A DNA stretch of 64,000 nucleotides from JANQIO01 sp043513815. Its GTDB lineage: Bacteria; Pseudomonadota; Gammaproteobacteria; Pseudomonadales; Halieaceae. Below the pieces are notes generated by a model that ran no database searches, was not told where the DNA came from, and worked only from the letters and a program-made list of their open reading frames with translations. Positions within the stretch are counted from its first letter, which is position 1. Each line of letters begins with the position of its first letter. The DNA is taken from NCBI GenBank assembly GCA_043513815.1, contig CP121313.1, forward strand, positions 1,984,001 through 2,048,000, read 5' to 3'. The position numbers and the translations under genes are program-made. Of the stretch, positions 44,577 through 53,879 are shown in pieces.

Positions 44577-45692
44577 TCAGCTCTCCAGGAACTCGGTAAC
44601 TTCCAGGTTGAAGCCGGAGATGGCATTGAAGTGGATGGGGGCTGACAGCAGGCGCATCTTGCCGACGCCCACCTGCTTGAGAATCTGGCTACCGGTGCCG
44701 ATCAGCCGGTAAACCCGATGCCCGTCTTCACCGGCGCTTGAGGTGGTGTCAGGCAGGGCCGGAAACTGCTGGATATCGTTGAGTACCTGTTCCGTGGATT
44801 CATCCTGGGCCACCACCACAATGACGCCAGCGCCTTCCTCGGCTACACGCTGCAGCGCGCGCCGGTAGCTCCAGCCAGATTCCCCGTCGGGAAGCCGGGT
44901 GCCCAGAATGTCGCGCAGGGTATTGAGGGTTTGCACCCTGACCATGACAGGATCGTCTTCGTGGATCTCGCCTTTTACCAGTGCGTAGTGCAGGCGGTCA
45001 TCGATCAGGTCTAGGAAGGTGTGCAGGGTGAACTGGCCGAACTCCGTGTCGATCGTCTTGCGATCCTTGAGCTCAACCGATTGCTCGTGGAGGGCGCGGT
45101 AGGCAATCAGGTCGGCAATGGTGCCGATCTTGAGGTCGTGCTTTTCGGCAAATACCTCAAGTTCTGGCCGCCTGGCCATGGTGCCGTCTTCGTTCATGAT
45201 CTCCACAATCAGCGAAGCGGGGCTGAAGCCCGCCATGCGAGCCAGGTCGGTGCCCGCTTCGGTGTGGCCGGCACGGCGCAGCACGCCACCGGGCTTCGCC
45301 ACCAGCGGGAATATATGCCCTGGCTGGGAAATGCTAGCCGGTGTCGCATCTGCGGCGATGGCGGCGCGAACGGTCTCCGCGCGCTGGGCTGCACTGATGC
45401 CTGGGCCGACCCGGTTGGCCGCGTCGATGGAGACGGTAAAGTTAGTCTCGTGCTGGGACCGGTTGTGGCGCACCATCAGCGGCAGGTCCAGGCGCTCGGC
45501 CTGCTCTCCGGTAATGGTCAGGCAGATCAGGCCGCAGGCCTCGCTGGAGTAGAAATTGATGGCCTCCGGTGTCACTGCTTCCGCGGCCATAATCAGGTCC
45601 CCCTCGTTCTCCCGGTCTTCGTCATCCATGAGGATGACCATTTTGCCGCTGCGGATGTCATCAACCAGTTCTGCGACGCTGCTCAGTGCCAT
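44577..45692 (-). CDS. ribBA: 3,4-dihydroxy-2-butanone 4-phosphate synthase with degenerate GTP cyclohydrolase II domain
   Basis: Riboflavin pathway protein of 371 aa. The N-terminal RibB domain is intact: DDEDRENEGDLI, HTEAGTDLARMAG and the RHNRSQHETNF block. The C-terminal RibA-like domain has the general fold (GQFTLHTFLDLIDD; GSQILKQVGVGKMRLL) but lacks the cysteine zinc site and catalytic block of active GTP cyclohydrolase II. The same arrangement (RibBX type) is seen in pseudomonads, where a separate RibA does the second reaction. ribE, nusB and ribD are not adjacent. Confidence 0.93.
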   Translation of the reverse strand: MALSSVAELVDDIRSGKMVILMDDEDRENEGDLIMAAEAVTPEAINFYSSEACGLICLTITGEQAERLDLPLMVRHNRSQHETNFTVSIDAANRVGPGISAAQRAETVRAAIAADATPASISQPGHIFPLVAKPGGVLRRAGHTEAGTDLARMAGFSPASLIVEIMNEDGTMARRPELEVFAEKHDLKIGTIADLIAYRALHEQSVELKDRKTIDTEFGQFTLHTFLDLIDDRLHYALVKGEIHEDDPVMVRVQTLNTLRDILGTRLPDGESGWSYRRALQRVAEEGAGVIVVVAQDESTEQVLNDIQQFPALPDTTSSAGEDGHRVYRLIGTGSQILKQVGVGKMRLLSAPIHFNAISGFNLEVTEFLES

Positions 45693-45698
45693 GACGAC

Positions 45699-46880
45699 TT
45701 ACAGCAGCTCGACGGCAACAGCGGTGGCTTCACCGCCGCCGATACACAGGGCGGCAACGCCCTTGCTCTTGCCGTATTCCTTCAGGGCATGCACCAGGCT
45801 GACAATGATGCGGGCGCCGGTAGAGCCGATGGGGTGGCCCTGGGCGCAAGCGCCGCCGTGGACGTTGACCTTGTCTTGGTCCAGGCCGATTTCCTGTATG
45901 GCCAGCATGGTGACCATGGCAAAGGCTTCGTTGATCTCATAGAGATCGACGTCGTCCTTGTCCCAGCCTGCCCTGGCCAGCACTTTGTTGATCGCGCCAA
46001 TAGGAGCAATCGTGAATTCGCTGGGTTCCTGGGAATGACGACTGTGGGCCACAATTCTCGCCAGGGGCTGCACGCCGCGGGCTTTGGCTTCGCTTTCAGC
46101 CATCAGCACCAGCGCGCTGCCGCCGTCGGAGATGGAACTGGCATTGGCCGCGGTAATGGTACCGTCCTTGGCGAATGCCGGCCGCAGCAGGGGAATCTTG
46201 TCCAGATTGGCCTTGTGAGGCTGCTCGTCATCCGTGACCACAACGTCGCCGCCACGGGTCTTGACGGTGACGGGAGCGGTCTCGGCGTTGAGCTTGCCCG
46301 CATCGATGGCCTGCTGGGCGCGGGTCAGTGACTCCACGGCAAAGGCGTCCATCTGCTCCCGTGTCAGCCCGTACTGGTCAGCGGTTTCCTGGGCAAAGGA
46401 ACCCATGGCGCGACCGGTGTAGGCGTCTTCCAGGCCGTCGAGAAACATGTGGTCCATGATGGTCTTGTGCCCGGTGCGCACGCCGCTGCGGGCGTTGGGA
46501 ATCAGGTGCGGCGCATTGCTCATGCTTTCCATGCCGCCGGTGACGACAATCCTGTTGGTGCCGGCCAGGATGCTGTCATGGCCGCTAATCGTCGCCTGCA
46601 TTGCAGACGCGCACATCTTGTTGACGGTGACGGCTCCGGTGGAGACCGGAATGCCTGCGCCGATGGCCGCCTGGCGGGCCGGCGCCTGGCCCAGGCCGGC
46701 GGGTAGCACACAACCCATGAATACCTCATCGATATCCGCGGGGTCTACGCCACTGCGTTCCACGGCGGCAGCAATGGCTGTCGCGCCCAGTTGTGGGGCG
46801 GTCACTTCCGCCAGCTCGCCCTGCAATCCCCCCATCGGGGTGCGCGCGCCGGCCACGATAACAACTGATTCCTGGCTCAT
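45699..46880 (-). CDS. Acetyl-CoA C-acetyltransferase (thiolase)
   Basis: Thiolase of 393 aa. All catalytic elements are present: nucleophile Cys90 in VNKMCASAMQA, NEAFA, GGACAQGHPIGSTGAR with the second Cys replaced by the usual late motif ALCIGGGEA. ATG 46880 gives MSQESVVIVAGARTP; the in-frame start at 46919 was not used. Members condense two acetyl-CoA or cleave acetoacetyl-CoA. It is 6 bp upstream of ribBA on the same strand, so the two and the protease may be one transcript. Confidence 0.94.
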   Translation of the reverse strand: MSQESVVIVAGARTPMGGLQGELAEVTAPQLGATAIAAAVERSGVDPADIDEVFMGCVLPAGLGQAPARQAAIGAGIPVSTGAVTVNKMCASAMQATISGHDSILAGTNRIVVTGGMESMSNAPHLIPNARSGVRTGHKTIMDHMFLDGLEDAYTGRAMGSFAQETADQYGLTREQMDAFAVESLTRAQQAIDAGKLNAETAPVTVKTRGGDVVVTDDEQPHKANLDKIPLLRPAFAKDGTITAANASSISDGGSALVLMAESEAKARGVQPLARIVAHSRHSQEPSEFTIAPIGAINKVLARAGWDKDDVDLYEINEAFAMVTMLAIQEIGLDQDKVNVHGGACAQGHPIGSTGARIIVSLVHALKEYGKSKGVAALCIGGGEATAVAVELL

Positions 46881-47083
46881 AGTAATTCCGAAATTCCGGG
46901 GTAGTGGAAGGGCGCCCATTTAGCCACAGGGGCTTGGCGCGTACAACTTGCAAAATGAGGGCGAGGGCCGGAATTTTCAAGGGTTGGGGCTACCGCAGGC
47001 TGCGGTGTAGTGGGCTAGTCTGGCCTGGCAGAAGTGAGTATCGGGCAGGGCTGCGCGGGCCTTGCATTCGCTCGAGTCAGCAC

Positions 47084-48127
47084 TTAACTGCGAACCGGGC
47101 TGAAGAGCTTTCCCCGTACACTGTTCCGATAGCGGCCAGGGGTCAGCCCGACATGCTTCTGGAACAGGGCGGTGAAATAACTGACATCCTGCAGGCCCAC
47201 CTGCCAGGCGACCTCGCCCACCGAAAGATTGGTGGTGCGCAGCAATTCACGGGCGGCCGCGAGGCGCTGGTTGCGCAGGAACGCCGAGGGCGTTTGGCCG
47301 GTAGCGGCATTGAAGCGACGGGTCAGGGTGCGGGGGCTGCATTCCAGTTCGTGCGCCAGCGCCGCCAGGGAAAGGGGCTGGTGTAGCTGGTCCTGCAGTC
47401 GCTCCTGGGCCGCCAGCACCAGTTCGTCATGATGGGCGCTGTCATCTAGCGACTGAAAGGCGTGGGCCCGGAACGGTCGGCGTATCTCGGGCGAAAACTG
47501 ACTCTCGATCTGGCGTGCAATCCGCTGGCCGTACCAGCCTTCCACCAGGTGAATCATCAGGTCGGCCACGGAATTGACGCTACCTGCACAGTATATTTGC
47601 TCACTTTGGGTAATCAGGTGGCGCCGCTTTAGCTGTACCGCCGGGTAGCGTTTGGCGAATGCATCGAAATAGTGCCAGTGGGTGGTGGCCGCCCGGCCGT
47701 CCAGCAGCCCTGCCTCGGCCAGGAAGCAACTGCCCGTGCCCACCGTGCAGATCGTGGTGCCCCCGTTGTACAGCTCCCGGACAACCGGGAGCCAGGCCGC
47801 TTCGCGGCGCAACACCGGCTGGGGATTCCGCCACAGTCCGGGTAACAGCAGCATGTCACAGGGCGCGACCTGATCAATGCCAACATCCGGCTCCAGCCGG
47901 AGGCCGCCGCTCAGTTCCACCGGGCCGCTGTGGGTGGAGGCCAGTTGCAGGCTCACTGGGCTCAGTCCGCGGCCACTGGCGGCCGCCGCATTGCCTGCGG
48001 CCTGCAGTACATCGATGGGCAGTGCAATGCTGGTGGCAAGGGCGCGTGGGTAGAGTGCAGCGACGACCCGTAAAGGGCGTGGCTGCTGTTTTAGGGCTGG
48101 GGCAGGGTGATGGGTACTTTTCGGCAC
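47084..48127 (-). CDS. GlxA-type AraC-family transcriptional regulator
   Basis: Regulator of 347 aa: an N-terminal DJ-1/PfpI-like domain (about residues 18-200, with CTVGTGSCFLAEAGLLDGR) and a C-terminal AraC double HTH (SLAALAHELECSPRTLTRRFNAATGQTPSAFLRNQR; VGLQDVSYFTALFQKHVGLTPGRYR). The start is a GTG with no clear ribosome-binding sequence. It is divergent from fabY across a 91-bp gap, so fabY is a possible target. GlxA relatives sense small metabolites such as quaternary amines; the ligand here is unknown. Confidence 0.9.
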   Translation of the reverse strand: MPKSTHHPAPALKQQPRPLRVVAALYPRALATSIALPIDVLQAAGNAAAASGRGLSPVSLQLASTHSGPVELSGGLRLEPDVGIDQVAPCDMLLLPGLWRNPQPVLRREAAWLPVVRELYNGGTTICTVGTGSCFLAEAGLLDGRAATTHWHYFDAFAKRYPAVQLKRRHLITQSEQIYCAGSVNSVADLMIHLVEGWYGQRIARQIESQFSPEIRRPFRAHAFQSLDDSAHHDELVLAAQERLQDQLHQPLSLAALAHELECSPRTLTRRFNAATGQTPSAFLRNQRLAAARELLRTTNLSVGEVAWQVGLQDVSYFTALFQKHVGLTPGRYRNSVRGKLFSPVRS

Positions 48128-48218
48128 TGGCGTATTAGCCCAATAAAGTGACGCTTATACCATAGTGCAGATCGGCGCCGGTTTCTACAATGGCTGCCAG
48201 ACCTCCAGGAGTTCAGCC

Positions 48219-50066
48219 GTGAGACTGCCAGTCATCGTCGGGTTTGGTGGCGTTAACGCCGCCGGCCGCAGTTCCAGCCACCACGCCTACCGGCGCATGG
48301 TAATTGATGCCCTTCCCGAGGCGGAGGCAGAAGACACCTGGCGGGCACTGGCAGCGCTTACCGGGCACGACTACGACGGCAGCGACGCCGCGCGGCAATC
48401 GCTGGCTGACGGGACGCTGGTAAGACGCATAGAAGCCAGTCATTTCGATGTGGACGCGATTCCCTGGAACCGCCGCATGGTCGCCCATTCGGAAGGCTTC
48501 CCGATGCGCTTTCGCACCCAGGCCAAGCAACTTCCCGAGCGCCTGCCGGCAGGCTGGTCGGTACAAGCAGACGATGACAAGTACGTCCGCGTTGCCATCG
48601 ACCAGGGCATGATGTTTCTGCTGCCCACCCAACGCGAGGCCACGGTCAAGGCGGCCGGCCAGTTGCCTAGTGGCTTCGACCCGGGCCAGCTTTACAATGC
48701 CCGCAGTCATCCTCGCGGCCTGCAAATGACCGTGTTCGCCGCTTCTGATGCGCTCGGAAGTTCCGGGCTTGACTGGGAGGCCGTGCGGGCCCGGGTACCG
48801 GTTGACCAGGTTTCTGTGTACGCCGGCAGTGGCATGAGCCAGCTCGACGCCAACGGCAACGGGGGCCTGATCAAGGCGCGCTACAATGGTCGCAAGGTGA
48901 CCTCCAAGTACTGCCCCTTCGGCTTTGCGGAAATGCCGGCGGATTTCATCAACGCCTATGTGCTGGGCAGCCTCGGTACCACCGGCACCAGTATGGGTGC
49001 CTGTGCCTCTTTTCTGTACAACCTGCGCCAGGCGGTGCAGGACATCCAGTCCGGTCGTAGCCGCATCGCCCTGGTGGGGTCTGCCGAAGCGCCGATCACT
49101 CCCGAGATCATGGAGGGATATGCAGCCATGGGCGCCCTCGCCAGTGACCGGGAGCTGCGTGCACTGGATGGCCTTGGCGACGACGTCGACCCAGACTATC
49201 GCCGCGCCTGTCGGCCTTTTTCCAGCAACTGTGGTTTCACGATTGCTGAATCTGCCCAGTTGGTGGTGCTGTGCGACGATGAGCTGGCGCTTGAGCTGGG
49301 TGCCCAGGTGCATGGTGCAGTAAGCGATGTGTTCGTCAATGCCGACGGCCACAAGAAATCGATTTCCTCCCCCGGTGTCGGCAACTACATTACCGTCGCC
49401 AAAGCGCTGGCGGCGGCGCGCAACCTGGTCGGTGAAGAGCGCCTGCGGAGGGGCGGCCTGGTTCAGGCCCACGGCACCGGTACACCCCAGAACCGGGTCA
49501 CCGAATCTCACATTCTCAACGAGGTGGCGAAACAGTTTGGTATCGAGCGTTGGCCGGTGGTCGCTGTAAAGGCCTTCCTGGGGCATTCCATCGGCTGCGC
49601 GGGCGGTGACCAGCTGGTGAATACCCTTGGCATATGGCAGCACGGAATGCTGCCGGGCATTCCCACGATCGACCATCTGGCTGAGGACGTGCATAGCAGC
49701 CACCTGGACATTTCCGCCGAGCACCGGGTCTTGCAGGACGAGGCGGCCTACGCCCTGATCAACGCCAAGGGGTTTGGCGGCAATAACGCTACGGCCACCG
49801 TGCTGTCACCGCAGCGGACGCTGGAGATGCTCGAGGCCCGGCACGGTGCTCGTGCCATCGCCAAATGGCAACAGGCAGCAGAACCCTTGGTCGGGCGCGC
49901 TGCAGACTATGAAGCCGCCTGCCTGTCGGGCAGCTTTCAGGCCACCTATAAATTTGATCACGGCGTCCTCGGTCCCGACCAGGTGCGCCTGTCCGCCGAC
50001 AGGCTCGAGTTGGGCGCTGCGCGCATCGATCTCAGCCTCGACAACCCCTACAGCGACATGTGCTGA
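48219..50066 (+). CDS. fabY: FabY-type beta-ketoacyl-ACP synthase
   Basis: Condensing enzyme of 615 aa that matches the Pseudomonas FabY type, which starts fatty-acid synthesis from acetyl-CoA and malonyl-ACP in place of FabH. Catalytic triad: Cys262 in MGACASFLYNL, His in AHGTGTPQNRVTES, His in KAFLGHSIGCAGGDQ. An N-terminal extension of about 200 residues (VIVGFGGVNAAGRSS; NARSHPRGLQM) is characteristic. GTG 48219 with CCAGGAG upstream is the start; an in-frame ATG-like start at 48165 adds a poor tail. Confidence 0.92.
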   Translation: MRLPVIVGFGGVNAAGRSSSHHAYRRMVIDALPEAEAEDTWRALAALTGHDYDGSDAARQSLADGTLVRRIEASHFDVDAIPWNRRMVAHSEGFPMRFRTQAKQLPERLPAGWSVQADDDKYVRVAIDQGMMFLLPTQREATVKAAGQLPSGFDPGQLYNARSHPRGLQMTVFAASDALGSSGLDWEAVRARVPVDQVSVYAGSGMSQLDANGNGGLIKARYNGRKVTSKYCPFGFAEMPADFINAYVLGSLGTTGTSMGACASFLYNLRQAVQDIQSGRSRIALVGSAEAPITPEIMEGYAAMGALASDRELRALDGLGDDVDPDYRRACRPFSSNCGFTIAESAQLVVLCDDELALELGAQVHGAVSDVFVNADGHKKSISSPGVGNYITVAKALAAARNLVGEERLRRGGLVQAHGTGTPQNRVTESHILNEVAKQFGIERWPVVAVKAFLGHSIGCAGGDQLVNTLGIWQHGMLPGIPTIDHLAEDVHSSHLDISAEHRVLQDEAAYALINAKGFGGNNATATVLSPQRTLEMLEARHGARAIAKWQQAAEPLVGRAADYEAACLSGSFQATYKFDHGVLGPDQVRLSADRLELGAARIDLSLDNPYSDMC

Positions 50067-50162
50067 CCGCCCGACGTCGCGGTATGGATGTGGCGGTGTG
50101 GTGCCGCAGGCACTAGACTCGACTGAGCGTGAGCATTCACAGGGAGCACCCCCATCCTGAGC

Positions 50163-50594
50163 ATGCGAAAATTCATTCGCCACCCTAACTGCATCCCCAT
50201 CGATATCGCTGTCGATGAATCTGGCAGTAGCGATGATGGCTCTACGGTCACCCTGGTTAATGTCTCCACCGGCGGGCTGGCATTCAGTCTGCTGCACCCT
50301 GTCAGTATCGGCGCCAGGCTCACCATCTCAATGCCGCAGGTCTGGCCCGATTATTCGGCCTCGGGCACGGTGGTGTGGTGTCGCGAAGCGCCTCAGGGCT
50401 TTGAGGCTGGCGTGCAGTTCGACCAGCCCGACGAGGCCTTCAAGGCACGCATGGTGGCCCAGTTTTGCCAGATAGAGGACTACCGCCGTGAAATGCGTGA
50501 ATGCGAAGGGCGCGCGCTGAGCAGCGAGGAAGCCGCGCGTGAATGGATCGTGCGCTACGCCGAGGAGTTCGCCAACACTATCGGTTGGCACTAG
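50163..50594 (+). CDS. PilZ domain protein
   Basis: Protein of 143 aa starting MRKFIRHPNCIPIDI. The domain has the second c-di-GMP motif as NVSTGGLAF, but the first, RxxxR, is reduced to RKFIRHP. The spacing R3-K4-F5-I6-R... gives R2 and R6, so it may still qualify as RxxxR. PilZ continues to about residue 105, then a helical tail. It may bind cyclic di-GMP. It overlaps the next gene by 52 bp. The type IV pilus gene pilW elsewhere in the window is the only possible functional link. Confidence 0.82.
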   Translation: MRKFIRHPNCIPIDIAVDESGSSDDGSTVTLVNVSTGGLAFSLLHPVSIGARLTISMPQVWPDYSASGTVVWCREAPQGFEAGVQFDQPDEAFKARMVAQFCQIEDYRREMRECEGRALSSEEAAREWIVRYAEEFANTIGWH

Positions 50595-51403
50595 CGCTCT
50601 TGTCAGACCAGGCCGCTACTTTGCATGTCCAGCATCTGGACGAACCGCTGCGCATGTACCTGCATGGCCCCGAAGACCGTCATGTGAGTACCACGATTCG
50701 CGAGCAGGGGCAGTGGGAACCCTTTGAGAGCCAGCTACTCCTGCGCAGTGTCCAGCCGGGAGGCCGGGTGCTCGATGTGGGCGCCAACCTGGGTTACTTC
50801 AGCCTGTTGGCGGCGGTGCGGGTGGGGCAGGCCGGTCACGTCTACGCCTTCGAACCGGAGCCACGCAACTATCGCCTGCTTGAAAAAAATATTCAGCTGA
50901 ATGGTTTCGAGGCGCGCATCACCCCGTGCGAAGCGGGCCTGTCCGACGCCGCTGGCAGCGCGCCGCTCTACCTGAGCAATGACAACCTGGGTGACCACCA
51001 GCTGCGGCCTGACGTCGACGGTCGCGCTGCCATCAGCGTCAGGCTGGAAGAAGGCAACGCCTGGTTTACTGGCCGCGAGGAGCGACTGGACTTCGTCAAG
51101 GTGGATGTCCAGGGTGCCGAGCATGCAGTGATCAACGGACTGCTGCCACTGTTGCAGGCCAGCGGCCCGACGCTTCGCCTGTTGCTGGAGCTGACGCCGC
51201 TGTCCTTGCGCAATGCGGGCACCAGCGGCGCGGCGTTGATCGCGACCCTGTCCGAGCTCGACCTGCCTTTTCATATTGTCGATCATGTGGAACATCGACT
51301 GGTCGCTACTGATGCGGAGGCGTTGACCATCTGGAGCAATAACGTAGACAGTGTGCGCGGGGATGCTGGATTCATGAACATCTTGCTGGGCTGCGCGGTA
51401 TAA
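50543..51403 (+). CDS. FkbM family methyltransferase
   Basis: SAM-dependent methyltransferase of up to 286 aa. Motif I is VLDVGANLGYFSLLAAVRVGQ, motif II YAFEPEPRNYRLLEKNI, and the FkbM signature DFVKVDVQGAEHAVINGL is near residue 190. The start is uncertain: ATG 50543 lies inside the PilZ gene, and TTG codons at 50585 or 50600 would remove the overlap and still leave the family core. Such enzymes methylate sugars or small molecules, often in envelope glycans. Confidence 0.87.
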   Translation: MDRALRRGVRQHYRLALALLSDQAATLHVQHLDEPLRMYLHGPEDRHVSTTIREQGQWEPFESQLLLRSVQPGGRVLDVGANLGYFSLLAAVRVGQAGHVYAFEPEPRNYRLLEKNIQLNGFEARITPCEAGLSDAAGSAPLYLSNDNLGDHQLRPDVDGRAAISVRLEEGNAWFTGREERLDFVKVDVQGAEHAVINGLLPLLQASGPTLRLLLELTPLSLRNAGTSGAALIATLSELDLPFHIVDHVEHRLVATDAEALTIWSNNVDSVRGDAGFMNILLGCAV

Positions 51404-51411
51404 TTTCCGTC

Positions 51412-51975
51412 ATGAACGACACCATTGAACAACTGCTCTGCCGCAACTCCGCTCCCAGACTCACTGACCCAGGCCCTGACCGCGCCACCCGCGAATACAT
51501 GTTCCAGGCCGCCCTGCGTGCTCCCGATCACGCCTGGCTGCAGCCCTGGCGCTTCCTGACCATCGAGGGTGAAGCCAGGGACCGGCTAGGCGAGGTATTC
51601 CTGGAGTCGCTGCTGCAAGAAGATCCCGGCGCTGACGAGGCCGCGCGCGACAAGGCCCTGGCCGCACCGCGGCGGGCGCCATTGCTGGTGGTGGTCGTGT
51701 GCCGCTACACCGAGCATCCGAAGGTGCCGCACCAGGAACAAGTGATCTCCGCCGGTTGTGCCGCCCATGCGATGATGCTGGCCGCCGAGGCGCAGGGCTA
51801 TGCTGCTATCTGGCGCACTGGCCGTTACGCCGAAGACCCCATCGTGACTCACGAGCTGGGCCTGGCCGACAATGAGTCGATAGTCGGGTTTCTGTACTTC
51901 GGTAGCCGCGAAGGTCGGTCCAAACCGCTCCCCGAGCGACGGCTGGAGCACTATGTGGAGGCGTGGGCGCCCTGA
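51412..51975 (+). CDS. Nitroreductase family protein, YdjA-like
   Basis: Small FMN oxidoreductase of 187 aa. Signature blocks: FQAALRAPDHAWLQPWRFLTI, QEQVISAGCAAHAMMLAAEAQGYAAIWRTG and GFLYFGS. The short length and APDH(A)xLQPWRF pattern are those of YdjA. It overlaps the next gene by 13 bp. Substrate unknown. Confidence 0.88.
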   Translation: MNDTIEQLLCRNSAPRLTDPGPDRATREYMFQAALRAPDHAWLQPWRFLTIEGEARDRLGEVFLESLLQEDPGADEAARDKALAAPRRAPLLVVVVCRYTEHPKVPHQEQVISAGCAAHAMMLAAEAQGYAAIWRTGRYAEDPIVTHELGLADNESIVGFLYFGSREGRSKPLPERRLEHYVEAWAP

Positions 51976-53876
51976 GACAACGGTCGACATTCGCAACTGC
52001 CTGCGCCTGCTTGCTGGCAGCGCTAGGCCTGCTTGGCGCTGCCTCTGGCCATGCGCAAAAGCCCTGTGCAGACCACAACCCGGACAACAACCTGTACTGG
52101 GGTGATCTGCATATTCACACGCTTTACAGCCTCGATGCCCGCACCCAGGATACCCGCACCACGCCGGCCCAGGCCTATGCGTTTGCCCGGGGAGCGCGGC
52201 TGGGTATTCAGCCCTGGCGGGAGGGTGTGCCACAACGTCACCTGCAGTTGGATCGGCCGCTGGATTTTGCCGCCGTTACTGACCATGCTGAACTGCTGGG
52301 CGAGGTCGCCCTGTGCACAGACCCCGAGAGCTTTGCCCACGGCACGCTGTATTGCCGCACCTTTCGCGCCTTTCCGCGGGTGGCTTTTTTTCTTTTCAAC
52401 ACCACCGCGGCCATGGGCGGGCGCCTGGGGCTGTGCGGTGAAGATGGGTCCCGCTGCCGTGAAGCGGCCCGCGGGCCCTGGAAGGATATTCGCGCTGCGG
52501 CGGCTGCGGCCAACGACGAGGCCGGTTGCAGCTTTACCAGTTTTGTCGCTTACGAGTGGACCGCTGCGGCGGAAAATCTTGCCAACCTCCACCGTAACGT
52601 GATTTTTCGCAATGCCGACGTACCGGACGAACCCACCAGCTTTGTCGATGGCGACGGTAGCGTGGACAGCCTTTTTCGCTCACTGGAGTCCCATTGCCTT
52701 GAGGCGGGCGGCAGCTGCGATGCACTGGTGATCCCTCACAACAGTAACCTCAGTGACGGTTACATGTTCCCGGCGCCCGCTCGAGGGGAATCCGACGCCG
52801 GTACCCTGACGGCAGAGCAGGCGGCACGACGGCAGCGTTTCGAAAGTCTGATGGAGATATTCCAGCACAAGGGTGCCAGTGAATGTTATTTCGGCCCCGG
52901 GCTGACTGAGGATGAACTGTGCGCATTTGAGCAACTGCCCTACGACAAGTTCAGCGGCAAATTCCAGCGCTGGGCCCGCAACCCACCGCAGCCCGATGAC
53001 GGTTTTGCGCGGGCGGTGTTGCGAGACGGACTGGTGCATCGCAACAACCTGGGCGCAAACCCCTTCGAGCTGGGCTTTGTCGGCAGCACCGATACCCATC
53101 TCGGTGCGGCAGGCGCGGTGAGCGAAATCGGCTTTGCCGGTCACGGCGGTGCCGGGGCACCAGCGGGAGACGGGGGCCCCAGTGGCCTGGTAGATGACCT
53201 GGAGTTCAACCCCGGTGGGCTGGCGGCGGTGTGGGCGCCCCAGAATCGACGCGACGACCTGTTTGATGCGCTGCGACGGCGGGAGGTTTACGCGACCAGT
53301 GGCCCACGCATTGCCCTGCGACTTTTTGCCGGAGCGGATCTCGACCCCGGCCTTTGTTCAGCGCCGGACTTTGCCAGTCGTGGCTATCGGCAGGGCGTAC
53401 CCATGGGGGCCTTGCTGCCGGCGTCTGATGCGCTGCGCATCGCCGTGGCCGCAGCGGCCGACCCCGGCTCGCTGCGCAATCCGGGTCTGGACCTGCAGCG
53501 CCTGCAAATCATCAAGGGCTGGGTCGATGCGCGCGGCGTGGGTCACGAGCGGGTATTTGAAGTGGCCGGTGACGCGGCCAATGGCGCCAGCGTAGACCTG
53601 GCCAGCTGTGAGACGCGGGGTGAGGGCTTTGCCCAGCTCTGTGCCGTCTGGGAAGACCCGGACTTCTCGCCCACGACCCCAGCCTACTATTATGCGCGTG
53701 CCGTCGAAAACCCCCGCTGCCGCTGGAGCCAGCACATCTGTGCCGCAGCAGGCGTCGACTGTGCCAATCCGGATTCCATCGGCGATGGTCTCGATGCCTG
53801 CTGCAGTGAGGATCACCGCCCGGTCATCCAGGAGCGAGCCGTCAGCTCGCCGGTCTGGCATTACCCCGGGAGCTGA
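51963..53876 (+). CDS. Secreted DUF3604 protein (PHP-like metallohydrolase fold)
   Basis: Exported protein of 637 aa; signal peptide ends ASGHAQ. It shows metal-site motifs of the PHP/amidohydrolase type: YWGDLHIHTLYSLDA near residue 44, AAVTDHAELLGE near 100, VIPHNSNLSDG near 253, GSTDTHLGAAG near 376. The many cysteines (for example pairs in the C-terminal third) suggest disulfide bonds, fitting the periplasm. Start GTG 51963 overlaps the nitroreductase. It is followed by a prolyl isomerase and a HupE-like protein with 3-bp gap and 4-bp overlap, a recurrent set in marine bacteria. Substrate unknown. Confidence 0.88.
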   Translation: MGALRQRSTFATACACLLAALGLLGAASGHAQKPCADHNPDNNLYWGDLHIHTLYSLDARTQDTRTTPAQAYAFARGARLGIQPWREGVPQRHLQLDRPLDFAAVTDHAELLGEVALCTDPESFAHGTLYCRTFRAFPRVAFFLFNTTAAMGGRLGLCGEDGSRCREAARGPWKDIRAAAAAANDEAGCSFTSFVAYEWTAAAENLANLHRNVIFRNADVPDEPTSFVDGDGSVDSLFRSLESHCLEAGGSCDALVIPHNSNLSDGYMFPAPARGESDAGTLTAEQAARRQRFESLMEIFQHKGASECYFGPGLTEDELCAFEQLPYDKFSGKFQRWARNPPQPDDGFARAVLRDGLVHRNNLGANPFELGFVGSTDTHLGAAGAVSEIGFAGHGGAGAPAGDGGPSGLVDDLEFNPGGLAAVWAPQNRRDDLFDALRRREVYATSGPRIALRLFAGADLDPGLCSAPDFASRGYRQGVPMGALLPASDALRIAVAAAADPGSLRNPGLDLQRLQIIKGWVDARGVGHERVFEVAGDAANGASVDLASCETRGEGFAQLCAVWEDPDFSPTTPAYYYARAVENPRCRWSQHICAAAGVDCANPDSIGDGLDACCSEDHRPVIQERAVSSPVWHYPGS

Positions 53877-53879
53877 CGC

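Noticed and set aside
48213..49724. 503-codon open frame antisense to fabY
   Set aside because: It runs opposite a conserved condensing enzyme with a complete catalytic triad and shows no domain; it is a by-product of high GC at third codon positions. The same applies to long antisense frames at 7037-8221, 12763-14025, 15825-16970, 17168-18313, 20071-21084, 39329-40321 and 45021-46331.
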